Shown: in pieces, positions 42,443 to 51,005 of the stretch
How the letters are laid out: each line of letters opens with the position of its first letter
Position numbering within the stretch: position 1 is the stretch's first letter
Origin: Actinomadura coerulea
Lineage (GTDB): Bacteria; Actinomycetota; Actinomycetes; Streptosporangiales; Streptosporangiaceae
Reading direction: 5' to 3'
Assembly: GCF_014208105.1 (NCBI RefSeq)
Contig: NZ_JACHMQ010000001.1
Location: 4,526,001-4,590,000, forward strand
DNA: 64,000 bases
The notes under the pieces: generated by a model
What the model saw: the letters and a program-made list of their open reading frames with translations, nothing else
Databases searched by the model: none
What the model was told of the DNA's origin: nothing
Program-made: the position numbers and the translations under genes

Positions 42443-43084
42443 GTGAGTGGCGCCACACCCCCGCCCCGCCGCCGCCGGATGTCGCGCGCCGAGCGCGAGC
42501 GGCAGATGCTGGACGTGGCGGAGCGGGTGTTCGGCGAGCGCGGCTACCAGGCCGCCTCCATGGACGAGATCGCCGAGCGCTGCGGGGTCTCCAAGCCGAT
42601 GCTCTACGAGTACTTCGGCTCCAAGGACGGCCTGCTCGTGGCGTGCGTGAGCCGCTCCAAGGCCGAGTTGTTCGACGTCACCCAGAAGGCGATGGCGGGC
42701 GCCACCACCCCCGAGGACATCCTGTCCCGGGGGATGGTCGCCTACTTCCGGTTCATCGACGAGCACAGCAGGTCGTTCGCGATGCTCCTGCGCGAGCCGA
42801 TGGCCGCCGCCCCGGAGGCCATCCAGGCCATCGACGAGACGCGGCGGCAGCAGAGCGAGCTCATCGCCGGCGTGCTCGGCACGTTCGCGCCGTCCGCGCC
42901 GGCCGGCGCGATCGAGGCGTTCACGCAGATCATCATGGGCGCGAGCGAGCGCCTGGCGCTGTGGCAGACGGGCCGCCCCGACGTGTCGGCGGAGGACGCG
43001 GCCCGCTACATGACCGACTTCTGCTGGAACGGCCTCAGCCCTTACCTGGCCCCCGCCGGGGAAGCGCGTCCAGCGCCCCGATGA
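42443..43084 (+). CDS. TetR family regulator of the monooxygenase
   Basis: A 213-residue TetR protein starting with GTG 42443. The HTH is MLDVAERVFGERGYQAASMDEIAERCGVSKPMLYEYFGSKDGLL (about 21-64). The ligand domain has no named specificity. It is divergent from the monooxygenase and overlaps the 3' end of the next, convergent TetR gene by 50 bases (43035-43084). Confidence 0.87.
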   Translation: MSGATPPPRRRRMSRAERERQMLDVAERVFGERGYQAASMDEIAERCGVSKPMLYEYFGSKDGLLVACVSRSKAELFDVTQKAMAGATTPEDILSRGMVAYFRFIDEHSRSFAMLLREPMAAAPEAIQAIDETRRQQSELIAGVLGTFAPSAPAGAIEAFTQIIMGASERLALWQTGRPDVSAEDAARYMTDFCWNGLSPYLAPAGEARPAPR

Positions 43085-43709
43085 GCAGGTCGAGGCCGAA
43101 CTCGAAGTCGGCCTCGGCGTCGAAGCGGGCCAGCGCCGGGCCGTAGGCGATCACGTGGGGGAACTCGTCCGGGTCGAGGCGCGTCCAGGACTCGGCCCCC
43201 GTCTCGGCGAGGTGCCCCAGCATCTTCGCCATGCCGGTCTCGCGCATCTGGGCGCCGAGCGCGTAGGCGATGAGCGCCCGCATGATGCGGACGGCCGTCT
43301 CGCCGTCGAACCCGGCGGCGTCGGCGAGGGCCAGGGCGCGCTCGGCGGGCCGCAGCCCCACCGGTGTGTCGACCTTGTGGGTGAGGACGATCGACATGCA
43401 GCGCGGGTTGTCGTGGGCGACCTTCCGGAAGGCCCGGACCAGCGCACGCGCGCGCTCCTGCCACGGCTCGGACGGGTCGTCGGGCAGTTCCAGCCCCGCG
43501 ACGACGTGCTCGGCCACGCCCTCCAGCAGCGCGCCCTTGTTCGGGACGTGGTTGTAGAGCGACATCACGGCGACGTCAAGTTCGGCGGCGACCCGGCGCA
43601 TCGACAGCCCGTCCGCGCCCTCCCGCTCGATCAGGTCGACCGCCGCCTCCACGATGCGCGCGCGGGTCAGGCCCGGCCGCGGAGTGTCGGAGGTCACACG
43701 CCTCGCCAT
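43035..43709 (-). CDS. TetR family regulator with TetR_C-type ligand domain
   Basis: A 224-residue regulator. The HTH is RIVEAAVDLIEREGADGLSMRRVAAELDVAVMSLYNHVPNKGALLEGVAEHVV. The C-terminal domain resembles TetR_C (WQERARALVRAFRKVAHDNPRCMSIVLTHKVDTPVGLRPAERALALADAAGFDGETAVRIMRALIAYALG). ATG 43709 has GGAGG ten bases upstream. It diverges from the diiron protein gene across two 17-base palindromes, which are its probable operators. Confidence 0.87.
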   Translation of the reverse strand: MARRVTSDTPRPGLTRARIVEAAVDLIEREGADGLSMRRVAAELDVAVMSLYNHVPNKGALLEGVAEHVVAGLELPDDPSEPWQERARALVRAFRKVAHDNPRCMSIVLTHKVDTPVGLRPAERALALADAAGFDGETAVRIMRALIAYALGAQMRETGMAKMLGHLAETGAESWTRLDPDEFPHVIAYGPALARFDAEADFEFGLDLLIGALDALPRRGPGKG

Positions 43710-43758
43710 CGCTCGCGCTCCTCCTCGCCGTTGACACCGTAAGTGTCCCATGACACGG

Positions 43759-43793
43759 TACGTACATTGTACGTAAGACGTACAGCGTACGTC
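43759..43793. promoter_or_regulatory. Two tandem 17-bp palindromes (ACGTAC operators)
   Basis: TACGTACATTGTACGTA (43759-43775) and GACGTACAGCGTACGTC (43777-43793) are imperfect palindromes with the same ACGTAC/GTACGT arms, centres 18 bases apart. A smaller dyad, TGTCCCATGACA, lies at 43746-43757. They occupy the 104-base gap between the TetR gene and the diiron gene; repression of both directions is likely. Confidence 0.7.
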
Positions 43794-43813
43794 TGCGCTC
43801 GGGGAGGACGCCC

Positions 43814-44923
43814 ATGTCGACCCACGACCTGTACACCGACTCCGTCCCGTCCGACGCCTGGACCGTCCCGATGACCGGCGACGCCAGGTTCACCTGGGAG
43901 TACGACGACGGCCGCGACCGTCTCCTCGCCCTCTACCAGAAGGGCAAGGACAAGCAGTGGGACTCGGTCAAGCGCATCGACTGGGACCTGGAGGTCGACC
44001 CGCACGACGTCCTCGGCGTCCCCGACCAGTCCCTCGCCATCTACGGGACGAAGTACTGGGACATGCTGTCCGTGAAGGAGCGCGGCGAGCTGCGGCGCCA
44101 CAGCACGGCCTGGCAGTTCTCCCAGTTCATGCACGGTGAGCAGGGCGCGATGGTCACCGCCGCCCGCATCGTCGAGTCGGTGCCCGACCTGGACTCCAAG
44201 TTCTACTCCGCCACCCAGACGATGGACGAGGCCCGCCACGTCGAGCTGTTCGCACGGTTCCTGCACGAGAAGGTCGGGATGGTCTACCCGATCAACACCA
44301 AGCTGCAGGACCTGCTGAACGAGACCCTCACCGACTCGCGCTGGGACATGCCCTACCTCGGCATGCAGGTGCTCATCGAGGGCCTCGCGCTCGCCGCGTT
44401 CGGCGTCATCCGCGACGTCACCACCAAGCCGCTGCCCAAGCAGCTCCTCGCCTACGTCATGCAGGACGAGGCGCGCCACGTCGCGTTCGGGCGGCTGGCG
44501 CTGCGCGACTACTACAAGCAGCTCTCCGAGGCGGAGCTCCGCGAGCGCGAGGAGTTCGTCATCGAGGGCTGCTACCTGATGCGCGACCGCATCCGCGGCC
44601 GGGAGATCTGGACCAACTTCGGCATCGACCCGAAGGAGGTCGACGAGATGGTCGAGAACTCGCCGTACATGCGGATGTTCCAGAGCCTGCTGTTCAGCCG
44701 CATCGTGCCCTGCGTGAAGGACATCGGGCTGTGGAGCGACCGCATCCGGCGCGCGTATGACGACATGGGCGTCCTGGACATGTCCAAGGCCGACCTCGAC
44801 GCGCTCATGCACCAGGACGAGGAGATCGCCGAGACGGTCGACGCCGAGCGGTTCGCCGCCGAGGAGACCGCCCGCAAAGCGGAGGTGGACGCCGTCATAG
44901 CCGACGCGGCGGCGGCGGGCTGA
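43814..44923 (+). CDS. Ferritin-like diiron oxygenase-type protein
   Basis: A 369-residue helical protein. Two EARH motifs (TMDEARHVELFARFL and MQDEARHVAFGRLAL) together with Glu residues in FMHGEQGAMV and LIEGLALAAFG give the E...ExxH...E...ExxH ligand set of a carboxylate-bridged diiron site. Diiron oxygenases of this layout (AurF-like, R2-like) activate O2 for hydroxylation or N-oxygenation. The substrate is unknown. The promoter gap carries TetR-type operators. An SDR gene follows 45 bases later and is probably co-transcribed. Confidence 0.85.
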   Translation: MSTHDLYTDSVPSDAWTVPMTGDARFTWEYDDGRDRLLALYQKGKDKQWDSVKRIDWDLEVDPHDVLGVPDQSLAIYGTKYWDMLSVKERGELRRHSTAWQFSQFMHGEQGAMVTAARIVESVPDLDSKFYSATQTMDEARHVELFARFLHEKVGMVYPINTKLQDLLNETLTDSRWDMPYLGMQVLIEGLALAAFGVIRDVTTKPLPKQLLAYVMQDEARHVAFGRLALRDYYKQLSEAELREREEFVIEGCYLMRDRIRGREIWTNFGIDPKEVDEMVENSPYMRMFQSLLFSRIVPCVKDIGLWSDRIRRAYDDMGVLDMSKADLDALMHQDEEIAETVDAERFAAEETARKAEVDAVIADAAAAG

Positions 44924-44968
44924 GTAACGTTCAGATCATTCGATCCGCCGCACACCTCGGAGGTCTGG

Positions 44969-45829
44969 ATGCCCCTCGCGCACTTCGACGGAGCGCTCGC
45001 CGTCGTCACCGGAGCCGGCAGCGGAATCGGCCGGGCCGTCGCCCTCGCCCTGGCCGGGAACGGGGCGAGCGTCGTCGCGGCGGACATCGACATGCCCGCC
45101 GCCGAGCGCACGGCCGCCCTCGCCAAGACGCTCGGCGCGGGCGGCACCGCCTACCAGGTGGACGTGGCGGACGAGGCCGCGATGGAGGACTTCGCCGCCC
45201 AGGTGAAGGAGACCCACCGCGTCCCCGACATCGTCGTCAACAACGCCGGCATCGCGGTCACCGGCCCCTTCCTCGACACCGGCGTGGAGGACTGGGAGCG
45301 CATCCTCGGCGTGAACCTGTGGGGCGTCGTCCACGGCTGCCGGCTGTTCGGCCGCCAGATGCGCGACCGCGTGAACGCGCTGCCCAACAAGCCAGACAAG
45401 CCGAACTTCGGCGGGCACATCGTCAACATCGCGTCGGCCGCCGCGTTCGCGCCGTGGCGGTCCATGCCCGCCTACTGCACGACGAAGTCCGCCGTCCTCA
45501 TGCTCAGCGAGTGCCTGCGCGCCGAGCTGGCCGGCTCGCGCATCGGCGTCACGGCCGTCTGCCCCGGGTTCGTCAGCACCAGCATCGCCGAGAACGCGAT
45601 CCACCTGGAGGGCGACGACCAGGCCCGCGCGCGGCTCCGCGAGCGCGGGCAGCGCGCCGTCAACCTGCGCAACTACCCGCCGGAGAAGGTCGCCGAGCGG
45701 GTCGTCCACGCGATCGTCAAGAACAAGGCCGTCGTGCCCGTCAACGCCGAGGGGCACCTCGCGCACGTCCTGTCCCGGGTGTCCCCCGCCTCGCTGCGCC
45801 TGCTGGCCAGGATCCCCGCCCGGGGCTAG
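44969..45829 (+). CDS. SDR family NAD(P)-dependent oxidoreductase
   Basis: A 286-residue classical short-chain dehydrogenase. Cofactor motif TGAGSGIG (14-21), structural NNAG, catalytic Ser in NIASAAAF and YxxxK as YCTTK are all present. The acidic residue after strand 2 (AADIDMPAAERTA) suggests NAD preference. ATG 44969 has GGAGG five bases upstream. With the diiron protein and the nearby monooxygenase it could form an oxidation route for a lipid, sterol-like or xenobiotic compound (inference). Confidence 0.9.
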   Translation: MPLAHFDGALAVVTGAGSGIGRAVALALAGNGASVVAADIDMPAAERTAALAKTLGAGGTAYQVDVADEAAMEDFAAQVKETHRVPDIVVNNAGIAVTGPFLDTGVEDWERILGVNLWGVVHGCRLFGRQMRDRVNALPNKPDKPNFGGHIVNIASAAAFAPWRSMPAYCTTKSAVLMLSECLRAELAGSRIGVTAVCPGFVSTSIAENAIHLEGDDQARARLRERGQRAVNLRNYPPEKVAERVVHAIVKNKAVVPVNAEGHLAHVLSRVSPASLRLLARIPARG

Positions 45830-46000
45830 CACCCCCGCGGCGCGCGGCGACGGCGCGGTCGTTCCGGAAAAGCCCTGCGTTCCCGGACGAGGCGGGTTTT
45901 CGGGGCTGGACACCCGGCCGCCATTTGTCTCGACGTCGAACCGGTTATTAGAAAATGGTTCGGCAATGGCGCGGGACTGGACTCGGCCAGGGCATGGAAA

Positions 46001-46033
46001 AGGGCCGCGGAGCAGGGACCACTCCGCGGCCCT
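46001..46033. terminator. Terminator hairpin after the SDR gene
   Basis: AGGGCCGCGGAG pairs perfectly with CTCCGCGGCCCT around a nine-base loop. It lies in the gap between the SDR gene (plus) and the membrane protein (minus) and could end transcripts from both sides. Confidence 0.7.
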
Positions 46034-46244
46034 GAGGTGAATACGGGCAGCTCAAGCCGGGTGCATCACACCCAGGACACTCCCAGCGATGGCATGGTCA
46101 CGACGTCGACCCCCTCCTCCCCAGGCATCGCCGCGCGCCGATCATCCTGCCTGGCGCGGGAGCTCGATCGGCGCGCTCCCTCCCCTTTACCGGTTCACCA
46201 TAGAAGGTGCCGGCGAAAGTGATGCCGTGATCGGCCGATTCAGG
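46034..46244. other. Intergenic, no feature seen
   Basis: Between the terminator and the stop of the minus-strand gene. No coding signal, palindrome or RNA fold stands out. Confidence 0.4.
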
Positions 46245-46994
46245 TCAGGAATGACTCAGCGCGGTGAGGACGTCACGGGCGACGGCGGTGGCGGTGTCGA
46301 GGCAGGCCCGCTCCCGGGCGTCCGCGGGGCCCTTCCGGGGCGCCTGCTCGCTGTAGGCGACCGTGAGGACCACGTTGCGGACCCGGGCCGTGACCTGCCC
46401 GACCACGGTCGGCTGGCCCTCGTCGGTCTTGAACCAGCGGTACGCCTCGTCCCCGATGCCGCCGCGGCGCTCCAGCGTGACGGTCCGCACGAGCGGGGCG
46501 TCGTGAGCCTGGGCCCACTGCGCGTCGTAGTAGCCCTCGGCGTCCTGGACGGGCGTCGCGGTGTCGCCGGGGGCGTACAGGCGCGCCTCCACGCGCAGCC
46601 AGCGGAACGCCGAGCCGGTCGAGGAGTACGTGCACGTGGTGAGCGTCGAGTTCGCGCTCTGCCGCCGCGTCGCCTCCGGGACGGCCCGCTCGACCGTGCC
46701 CGCCGCGACCGTCCCGCAGGGCGCCGGAAGCGCGTTGATCACTTTCTCCCGCGGGCCCGGCGACCCGGACGGGCGGACCGCCGGCGGCTGCGCGGACCCG
46801 CCCGGCGTGCGCCGCGGGGCGGCCTCCTGCTCGCGCCCCCCGGACATGACCAGGACCGCCGCCACCACAGCGACGGCGACCGCCGCGGCCGCCGCGAGCA
46901 CCGCGATCAGCCTGCGCGGGCGTCGCCCGGGGGCCGGCGGCTCCGGACCGGCATACGGCCGGTGGAACGGCTCGACCGGACGCTGAAGGCCCAC
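46245..46994 (-). CDS. Single-pass membrane protein, unknown function
   Basis: A 249-residue protein. A Pro-rich cytoplasmic start (LQRPVEPFHRPYAGPEPPAPGRRPRR) precedes a transmembrane helix (about 30-51, LIAVLAAAAAVAVAVVAAVLVMSGG), a Pro/Ser linker and an extracytoplasmic domain with two likely Cys pairs (APCGTV, TTCTYS and RACLDTATAVARDVLTAL). GTG 46994 has GAGGAG six bases upstream. It diverges from ligB. The layout recalls actinobacterial membrane-bound sensor or binding proteins, but I do not recognise the family. Confidence 0.72.
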   Translation of the reverse strand: MGLQRPVEPFHRPYAGPEPPAPGRRPRRLIAVLAAAAAVAVAVVAAVLVMSGGREQEAAPRRTPGGSAQPPAVRPSGSPGPREKVINALPAPCGTVAAGTVERAVPEATRRQSANSTLTTCTYSSTGSAFRWLRVEARLYAPGDTATPVQDAEGYYDAQWAQAHDAPLVRTVTLERRGGIGDEAYRWFKTDEGQPTVVGQVTARVRNVVLTVAYSEQAPRKGPADARERACLDTATAVARDVLTALSHS

Positions 46995-47117
46995 GCCGCG
47001 CTCCTCACTTCCGTCCCGCCGACCGTTCCCGCCACCGGCCAACGTAACCAGGGCCGCGCCGCCTCGCCAGGCCCCCTCGCGGTGCCGTTCGTCAGACCCG
47101 GTGGTCACAATGATGGG

Positions 47118-48677
47118 ATGCTGACAGCGGACATCGCGCGGACCTCGGAGGCGGTCGCGGGCACCTCGGGCCGCAAGGCCAAGGTGGCCGCGCTGGCGGA
47201 GTGCCTGCGCGCGGCCGACCCGGGCGAGGCCGCGACCGTGGTCGCCTACCTGTCCGGCGAGCTGCCGCAACGCCAGATCGGGGTGGGGTACGCCGCGCTG
47301 CGCGACCTCCCGCCGCCCGCCGCCGAGCCGTCCCTGACGGTGTCCGAGGTGGACGCGGCGTTCGGCGGGATCGGCGCCGTGTCCGGACCCGGCTCGGTCG
47401 CCCGGCGGCGCGAGCTGCTCGCCGCGCTGTTCGGCCGCGCCACCGCCCCCGAGCAGGGCTTCCTCGTCAGGCTGCTGGCGGGCGAGCTGCGCCAGGGCGC
47501 GCTGGACGGGGTGATGGCCGAGGCGATCGCGTCGGCCGCCGGGGTGCCCTCCGCCGAGGTCCGGCGCGCGTTCATGCTGCGCGGCTCGCTCGGCCCGGTC
47601 GCCACGACCGCGCTCGCGGAGGGCGTGGACGGGCTGCGCGCGTTCACGCTGGAGGTGGGGCGGCCGGTCAAGCCGATGCTGGCCGCCGCCGCGCCGTCGG
47701 TCGACGAGGCGTTCGCCAAGCTCGGGGGCGAGGCGGCCGTCGAGTGGAAGCTCGACGGCATCCGCGCGCAGGTGCACGTGTCCGGCCACGGGGTCCGGGT
47801 CTTCACCCGGACGCTGGACGAGATCACCTCCCGGCTGCCGGAGGTGGTGGAGGCGGTGCGGGGGCTGCCCGTCCGCGAGGCCGTGTTCGACGGCGAGCTG
47901 ATCGCCCTGCGGCCGGACGGCAGCCCCTACCCGTTCCAGGTGACCTCCGCCCGCACCGCGACCCGCACGGCGAAGGACACCGAACCGGTGCCGCTGGCCG
48001 TCTTCCTGTTCGACGTGCTGTACCTCGTGGAGGCCGGCGGCTCCCCTCCCCAGGGCGCGCGCGGCGAGGACCTGCTCGACGCGCCGGGAGCCGAGCGGTA
48101 CGAGGCGCTCGCGCGGGTCGTCCCCGAGGAGCTGCGGATGCCCCGCGCGGTCACCGGCGACCCCGCGCGCGCCAAGGAGGTCTTCGACGAGGCCGTCGCG
48201 CGCGGCCACGAGGGCGTCGTCGTCAAGGCCCTCGACACCCCGTACACGGCCGGGCGGCGCGGCGCGGGCTGGATCAAGGTCAAGCCCCGGCACACCCTCG
48301 ACCTCGTCGTCCTCGCCGCCGAGTGGGGGCACGGCCGCCGGCAGGGCCTGCTGTCCAACCTGCACCTCGGCGCCCGCGACCCCGGGACCGGCGGCTTCGT
48401 CATGCTCGGCAAGACCTTCAAGGGGCTCACCGACGAGCTGCTCGCCTGGCAGACGCAGAGGCTCCGCGAGCTGGCCGTGCGCGAGGACTCCTGGACGGTG
48501 CGCGTCCGGCCCGAACTCGTCGTCGAGATCGCGTTCGACGGCGTCCAGCACAGCCCCCGCTACCCCGGCGGCATCGCGCTGCGGTTCGCCCGCGTCCTGC
48601 GGTACCGGCCCGACAAGTCCGCCGCCGAGGCCGACACGATCGACACCGTCCGGGCCGTCGCCCCCGTCATGGACTGA
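47118..48677 (+). CDS. ligB: ATP-dependent DNA ligase (LigB type)
   Basis: A 519-residue ligase. An N-terminal DNA-binding domain (about 1-180) precedes the adenylation domain with the active-site motif EWKLDGIRAQVH (nucleotidyl Lys211), FDGELIALRPDG, FLFDVLYL and GHEGVVVKALDTPYTAGRRGAGWIKVKP, then an OB-fold with PRYPGGIALRFARVLRYRPDKSAAEADT. Length and order match mycobacterial LigB (about 507 residues). It joins nicks in duplex DNA using ATP, an accessory to the NAD-dependent LigA. The start has only a weak ribosome site. It converges on the next gene with a six-base gap. Confidence 0.92.
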   Translation: MLTADIARTSEAVAGTSGRKAKVAALAECLRAADPGEAATVVAYLSGELPQRQIGVGYAALRDLPPPAAEPSLTVSEVDAAFGGIGAVSGPGSVARRRELLAALFGRATAPEQGFLVRLLAGELRQGALDGVMAEAIASAAGVPSAEVRRAFMLRGSLGPVATTALAEGVDGLRAFTLEVGRPVKPMLAAAAPSVDEAFAKLGGEAAVEWKLDGIRAQVHVSGHGVRVFTRTLDEITSRLPEVVEAVRGLPVREAVFDGELIALRPDGSPYPFQVTSARTATRTAKDTEPVPLAVFLFDVLYLVEAGGSPPQGARGEDLLDAPGAERYEALARVVPEELRMPRAVTGDPARAKEVFDEAVARGHEGVVVKALDTPYTAGRRGAGWIKVKPRHTLDLVVLAAEWGHGRRQGLLSNLHLGARDPGTGGFVMLGKTFKGLTDELLAWQTQRLRELAVREDSWTVRVRPELVVEIAFDGVQHSPRYPGGIALRFARVLRYRPDKSAAEADTIDTVRAVAPVMD

Positions 48678-48683
48678 GCGGCG

Positions 48684-49823
48684 TCACGGGCTGAGCTCGG
48701 GGGCCTCCGCGGGCGGATGCTCCCCGGACGGCGGCTCCTCCCCGTGCGCGCGGCCGCGGGCCCGCCGGGCGGACGCGGCGCGGGTCCGCAGCCGCGACCC
48801 GGTCTGCCCCCGCACGCGCGACAGGGTCCGGCGGCGCGCCCGGGCGGCGGCGTCCCGGTGGGCGCGGGCGGCGGCGTTGCGCTCGGCGCGCTCGACGGCC
48901 TCCCGCTCGGCCCGGAGCGCGGCGCGGCGCGCCGCCCGGCGCTCGGCCCGGCGCGCCCGGCCGCGTTCGGCCCGCCGCTCGGCCCGGCGCTCCGCGCGGG
49001 CGGCGGCGCGGGCCATCCTGCGGCGGCGGGCCCGCTCGCCGACGTCGACGCGGCGCTGCAGCAGCTCGGGCGGGATGAGGTCGTGCCGGCCCGCGATGAA
49101 CTCCTGCACCCAGATCTTGGCGCGGATGAGCGGCCGCCGGAGCCGCGTCTCGCGCCGGACGGCCCGCTGGTACCGGCGCGAGTCCTGGTCGTAGCGCCAG
49201 CGCGACCAGGGCGAGCCGGGCCGCGCCACCCGGATCGCGCCGACGATCAGCAGCGCGGGCATGAACAGCCCGATGAGGCCCGTCCAGATCTTGCCCTTCA
49301 GCAGCGTGACCACGGCCAGGACGAGGTTGACGGCGAGGGAGGCGACGTAGACGCGGGTGATCAGCCCGGTGCCCGGGTCCGGCGCGAGTCCCTCGTAGCC
49401 GAGGGGGCGGATGCCGAGCAGCAGCAGCCCGGTCACCGCCATGGCGACGAACACCGCGTCGACGGACGCGCGGCCCTTCTCCGTCCAGTAGACGTCGCTG
49501 AGGTGCAGGATCAGCGCGAACTCGTCCAGGACGAGGGCCGATCCCATCCCGAACACCACCGCCGCCGCGAGGTCGAGGCCGACGTAGGCGTCCGGGACGG
49601 CGAGGCTCGCCACCCCGCCCATCAGCATCAGCACCACGCCGAACACGACGTGGTGGATGTGCACGTCGCCGGCCTTCACGTTCCGGAACCACCAGCGCAC
49701 GTCCGCGCGGATCAGCCGGACGTTCACCCGCGTCAGCACAAACGTGATCATGAACGCCACGAAGAAACCGAACAGCGGCAGCCGGCCGGTCGCCACGATG
49801 CGTTCGTCGAACATCTCGCTCAT
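48684..49823 (-). CDS. Polytopic membrane protein with Arg/Ala-rich cytoplasmic tail
   Basis: A 379-residue protein. The first ~195 residues hold about five transmembrane segments (FGFFVAFMITFVLTRV, HHVVFGVVLMLMGGVASLAV, AVVFGMGSALVLDEFALIL, FVAMAVTGLLLLGI, YVASLAVNLVLAVVTLL, LIGLFMPALLIVGAI). His and Asp residues lie in the membrane region (HIHHVVFG, DEFALILHLSDVYW). The C-terminal ~150 residues are a very basic coiled-coil-like tail dominated by Arg, Ala and Glu. I know similar unassigned membrane proteins in actinomycetes but no function. Confidence 0.78.
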   Translation of the reverse strand: MSEMFDERIVATGRLPLFGFFVAFMITFVLTRVNVRLIRADVRWWFRNVKAGDVHIHHVVFGVVLMLMGGVASLAVPDAYVGLDLAAAVVFGMGSALVLDEFALILHLSDVYWTEKGRASVDAVFVAMAVTGLLLLGIRPLGYEGLAPDPGTGLITRVYVASLAVNLVLAVVTLLKGKIWTGLIGLFMPALLIVGAIRVARPGSPWSRWRYDQDSRRYQRAVRRETRLRRPLIRAKIWVQEFIAGRHDLIPPELLQRRVDVGERARRRRMARAAARAERRAERRAERGRARRAERRAARRAALRAEREAVERAERNAAARAHRDAAARARRRTLSRVRGQTGSRLRTRAASARRARGRAHGEEPPSGEHPPAEAPELSP

Positions 49824-49904
49824 CTGCCCCCCGCCTCCTCAATGATGCACCGTGACATGCGCCGATATCGTGTGACCCTGCCGACGATCAGGGGGAGAAC
49901 CGCC

Positions 49905-51005
49905 ATGAGCCGCACCGTGGACCGCTGCGATCCCGGATACCGGGCCTGGATCGCCGAGGCGATCCGGCTCGTGGACGCCGACGCCAACCGCAGCGCCGAC
50001 ACGCACCTGCACGTGTTCCCGCTGCCGCCGGAGTGGGGCATCGACCTCTACCTGAAGGACGAGTCCGTCCACCCCACGGGTTCGCTGAAGCACCGGCTCG
50101 CGCGGTCGCTGTTCCTGTACGGGCTGGCCAACGGGTGGATCCGCCGGGACACGACGATCATCGAGGCGTCCAGTGGGTCGACGGCGGTGTCGGAGGCGTA
50201 CTTCGCGCGGCTGCTCGGCCTGCCGTTCGTCGCGGTCATGCCGGCCTCCACCAGCCCGGAGAAGATCCAGCTCATCGAGTTCCACGGGGGCCGCTGCCAC
50301 CTGGTGGCCGACCCGTCGGCGATCTACGCGGAGTCGCGGCGGCTGGCGGCCGAGTGCGGCGGCCACTTCATGGACCAGTTCACCTTCGCCGAGCGGGCCA
50401 CGGACTGGCGCGGCAACAACAACATCGCCGAGTCGATCTTCGATCAGATGCGGCTGGAGCGGTTCCCCGAGCCGTCGTGGATCGTGGTCGGCGCGGGCAC
50501 CGGCGGGACGTCCGCGACGATCGGCCGGTACGCCCGCTACCAGCGGTTCCAGACGCGGCTCGCGGTCGTCGACCCCGAGGGGTCGGCGTTCCACGGCTCG
50601 TTCGCCGACGGGGACCCCGAGCGCACCGCGGCGGGCTCGCGGATCGAGGGCATCGGCCGCCCCCGCGTCGAGCCGTCCTTCCTGCCCACGGTGATCGACC
50701 GGATGATCCGGGTGCCGGACGCGGCGTCCATCGCGGCGATGCGCTGGACGAGCGAGGTCAGCGGCCGGAGCGTGGGCGGCTCGACCGGCACGAACATGTG
50801 GGGCGCGGCCGAGCTGATCGCGCAGATGCGGGCCCGCGGGGAGCGCGGCAGCGTCGTCACGCTCATCTGCGACGGCGCCGAGCGCTACGCGGGCACCTAC
50901 GGGTCGGACGCGTGGCTGGCGGGGCAGGGCCTCGACATCGCCCCCTACCTGGCCGCGCTGAACGGCTTCCTGAAGACCGGCACGATGCCGGACGTCACCC
51001 GGTGA
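49905..51005 (+). CDS. Cds1-like L-cysteine desulfhydrase / cysteine synthase-family PLP enzyme
   Basis: A 366-residue fold-type II PLP enzyme. The PLP lysine is in HPTGSLKHRLARSLF, the phosphate loop is EASSGSTAVSEAYFARLLGLPFVAVMP, and TGGTSATIGRYARY and GGSTGTNMWGA complete the family pattern. It closely resembles what I recall of M. tuberculosis Rv3684 (Cds1), which releases H2S, pyruvate and ammonia from cysteine. Shared features include TDWRGNNNIAESIF and CHLVADP. ATG 49905 has GGGGGAG upstream. Its last 11 bases overlap the convergent protease gene. The H2S-forming role is inferred from that similarity. Confidence 0.88.
   Translation: MSRTVDRCDPGYRAWIAEAIRLVDADANRSADTHLHVFPLPPEWGIDLYLKDESVHPTGSLKHRLARSLFLYGLANGWIRRDTTIIEASSGSTAVSEAYFARLLGLPFVAVMPASTSPEKIQLIEFHGGRCHLVADPSAIYAESRRLAAECGGHFMDQFTFAERATDWRGNNNIAESIFDQMRLERFPEPSWIVVGAGTGGTSATIGRYARYQRFQTRLAVVDPEGSAFHGSFADGDPERTAAGSRIEGIGRPRVEPSFLPTVIDRMIRVPDAASIAAMRWTSEVSGRSVGGSTGTNMWGAAELIAQMRARGERGSVVTLICDGAERYAGTYGSDAWLAGQGLDIAPYLAALNGFLKTGTMPDVTR

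Noticed and set aside
43035..43084. Overlap of two convergent TetR genes as a possible annotation error
   Set aside because: Both frames keep good codon use to their stops, and short convergent overlaps are common in compact GC-rich genomes.
46245..48551. 768-residue open frame on the minus strand
   Set aside because: Only its last 249 residues (from 46994) have a ribosome site and protein-like features; the rest is antisense to ligB.
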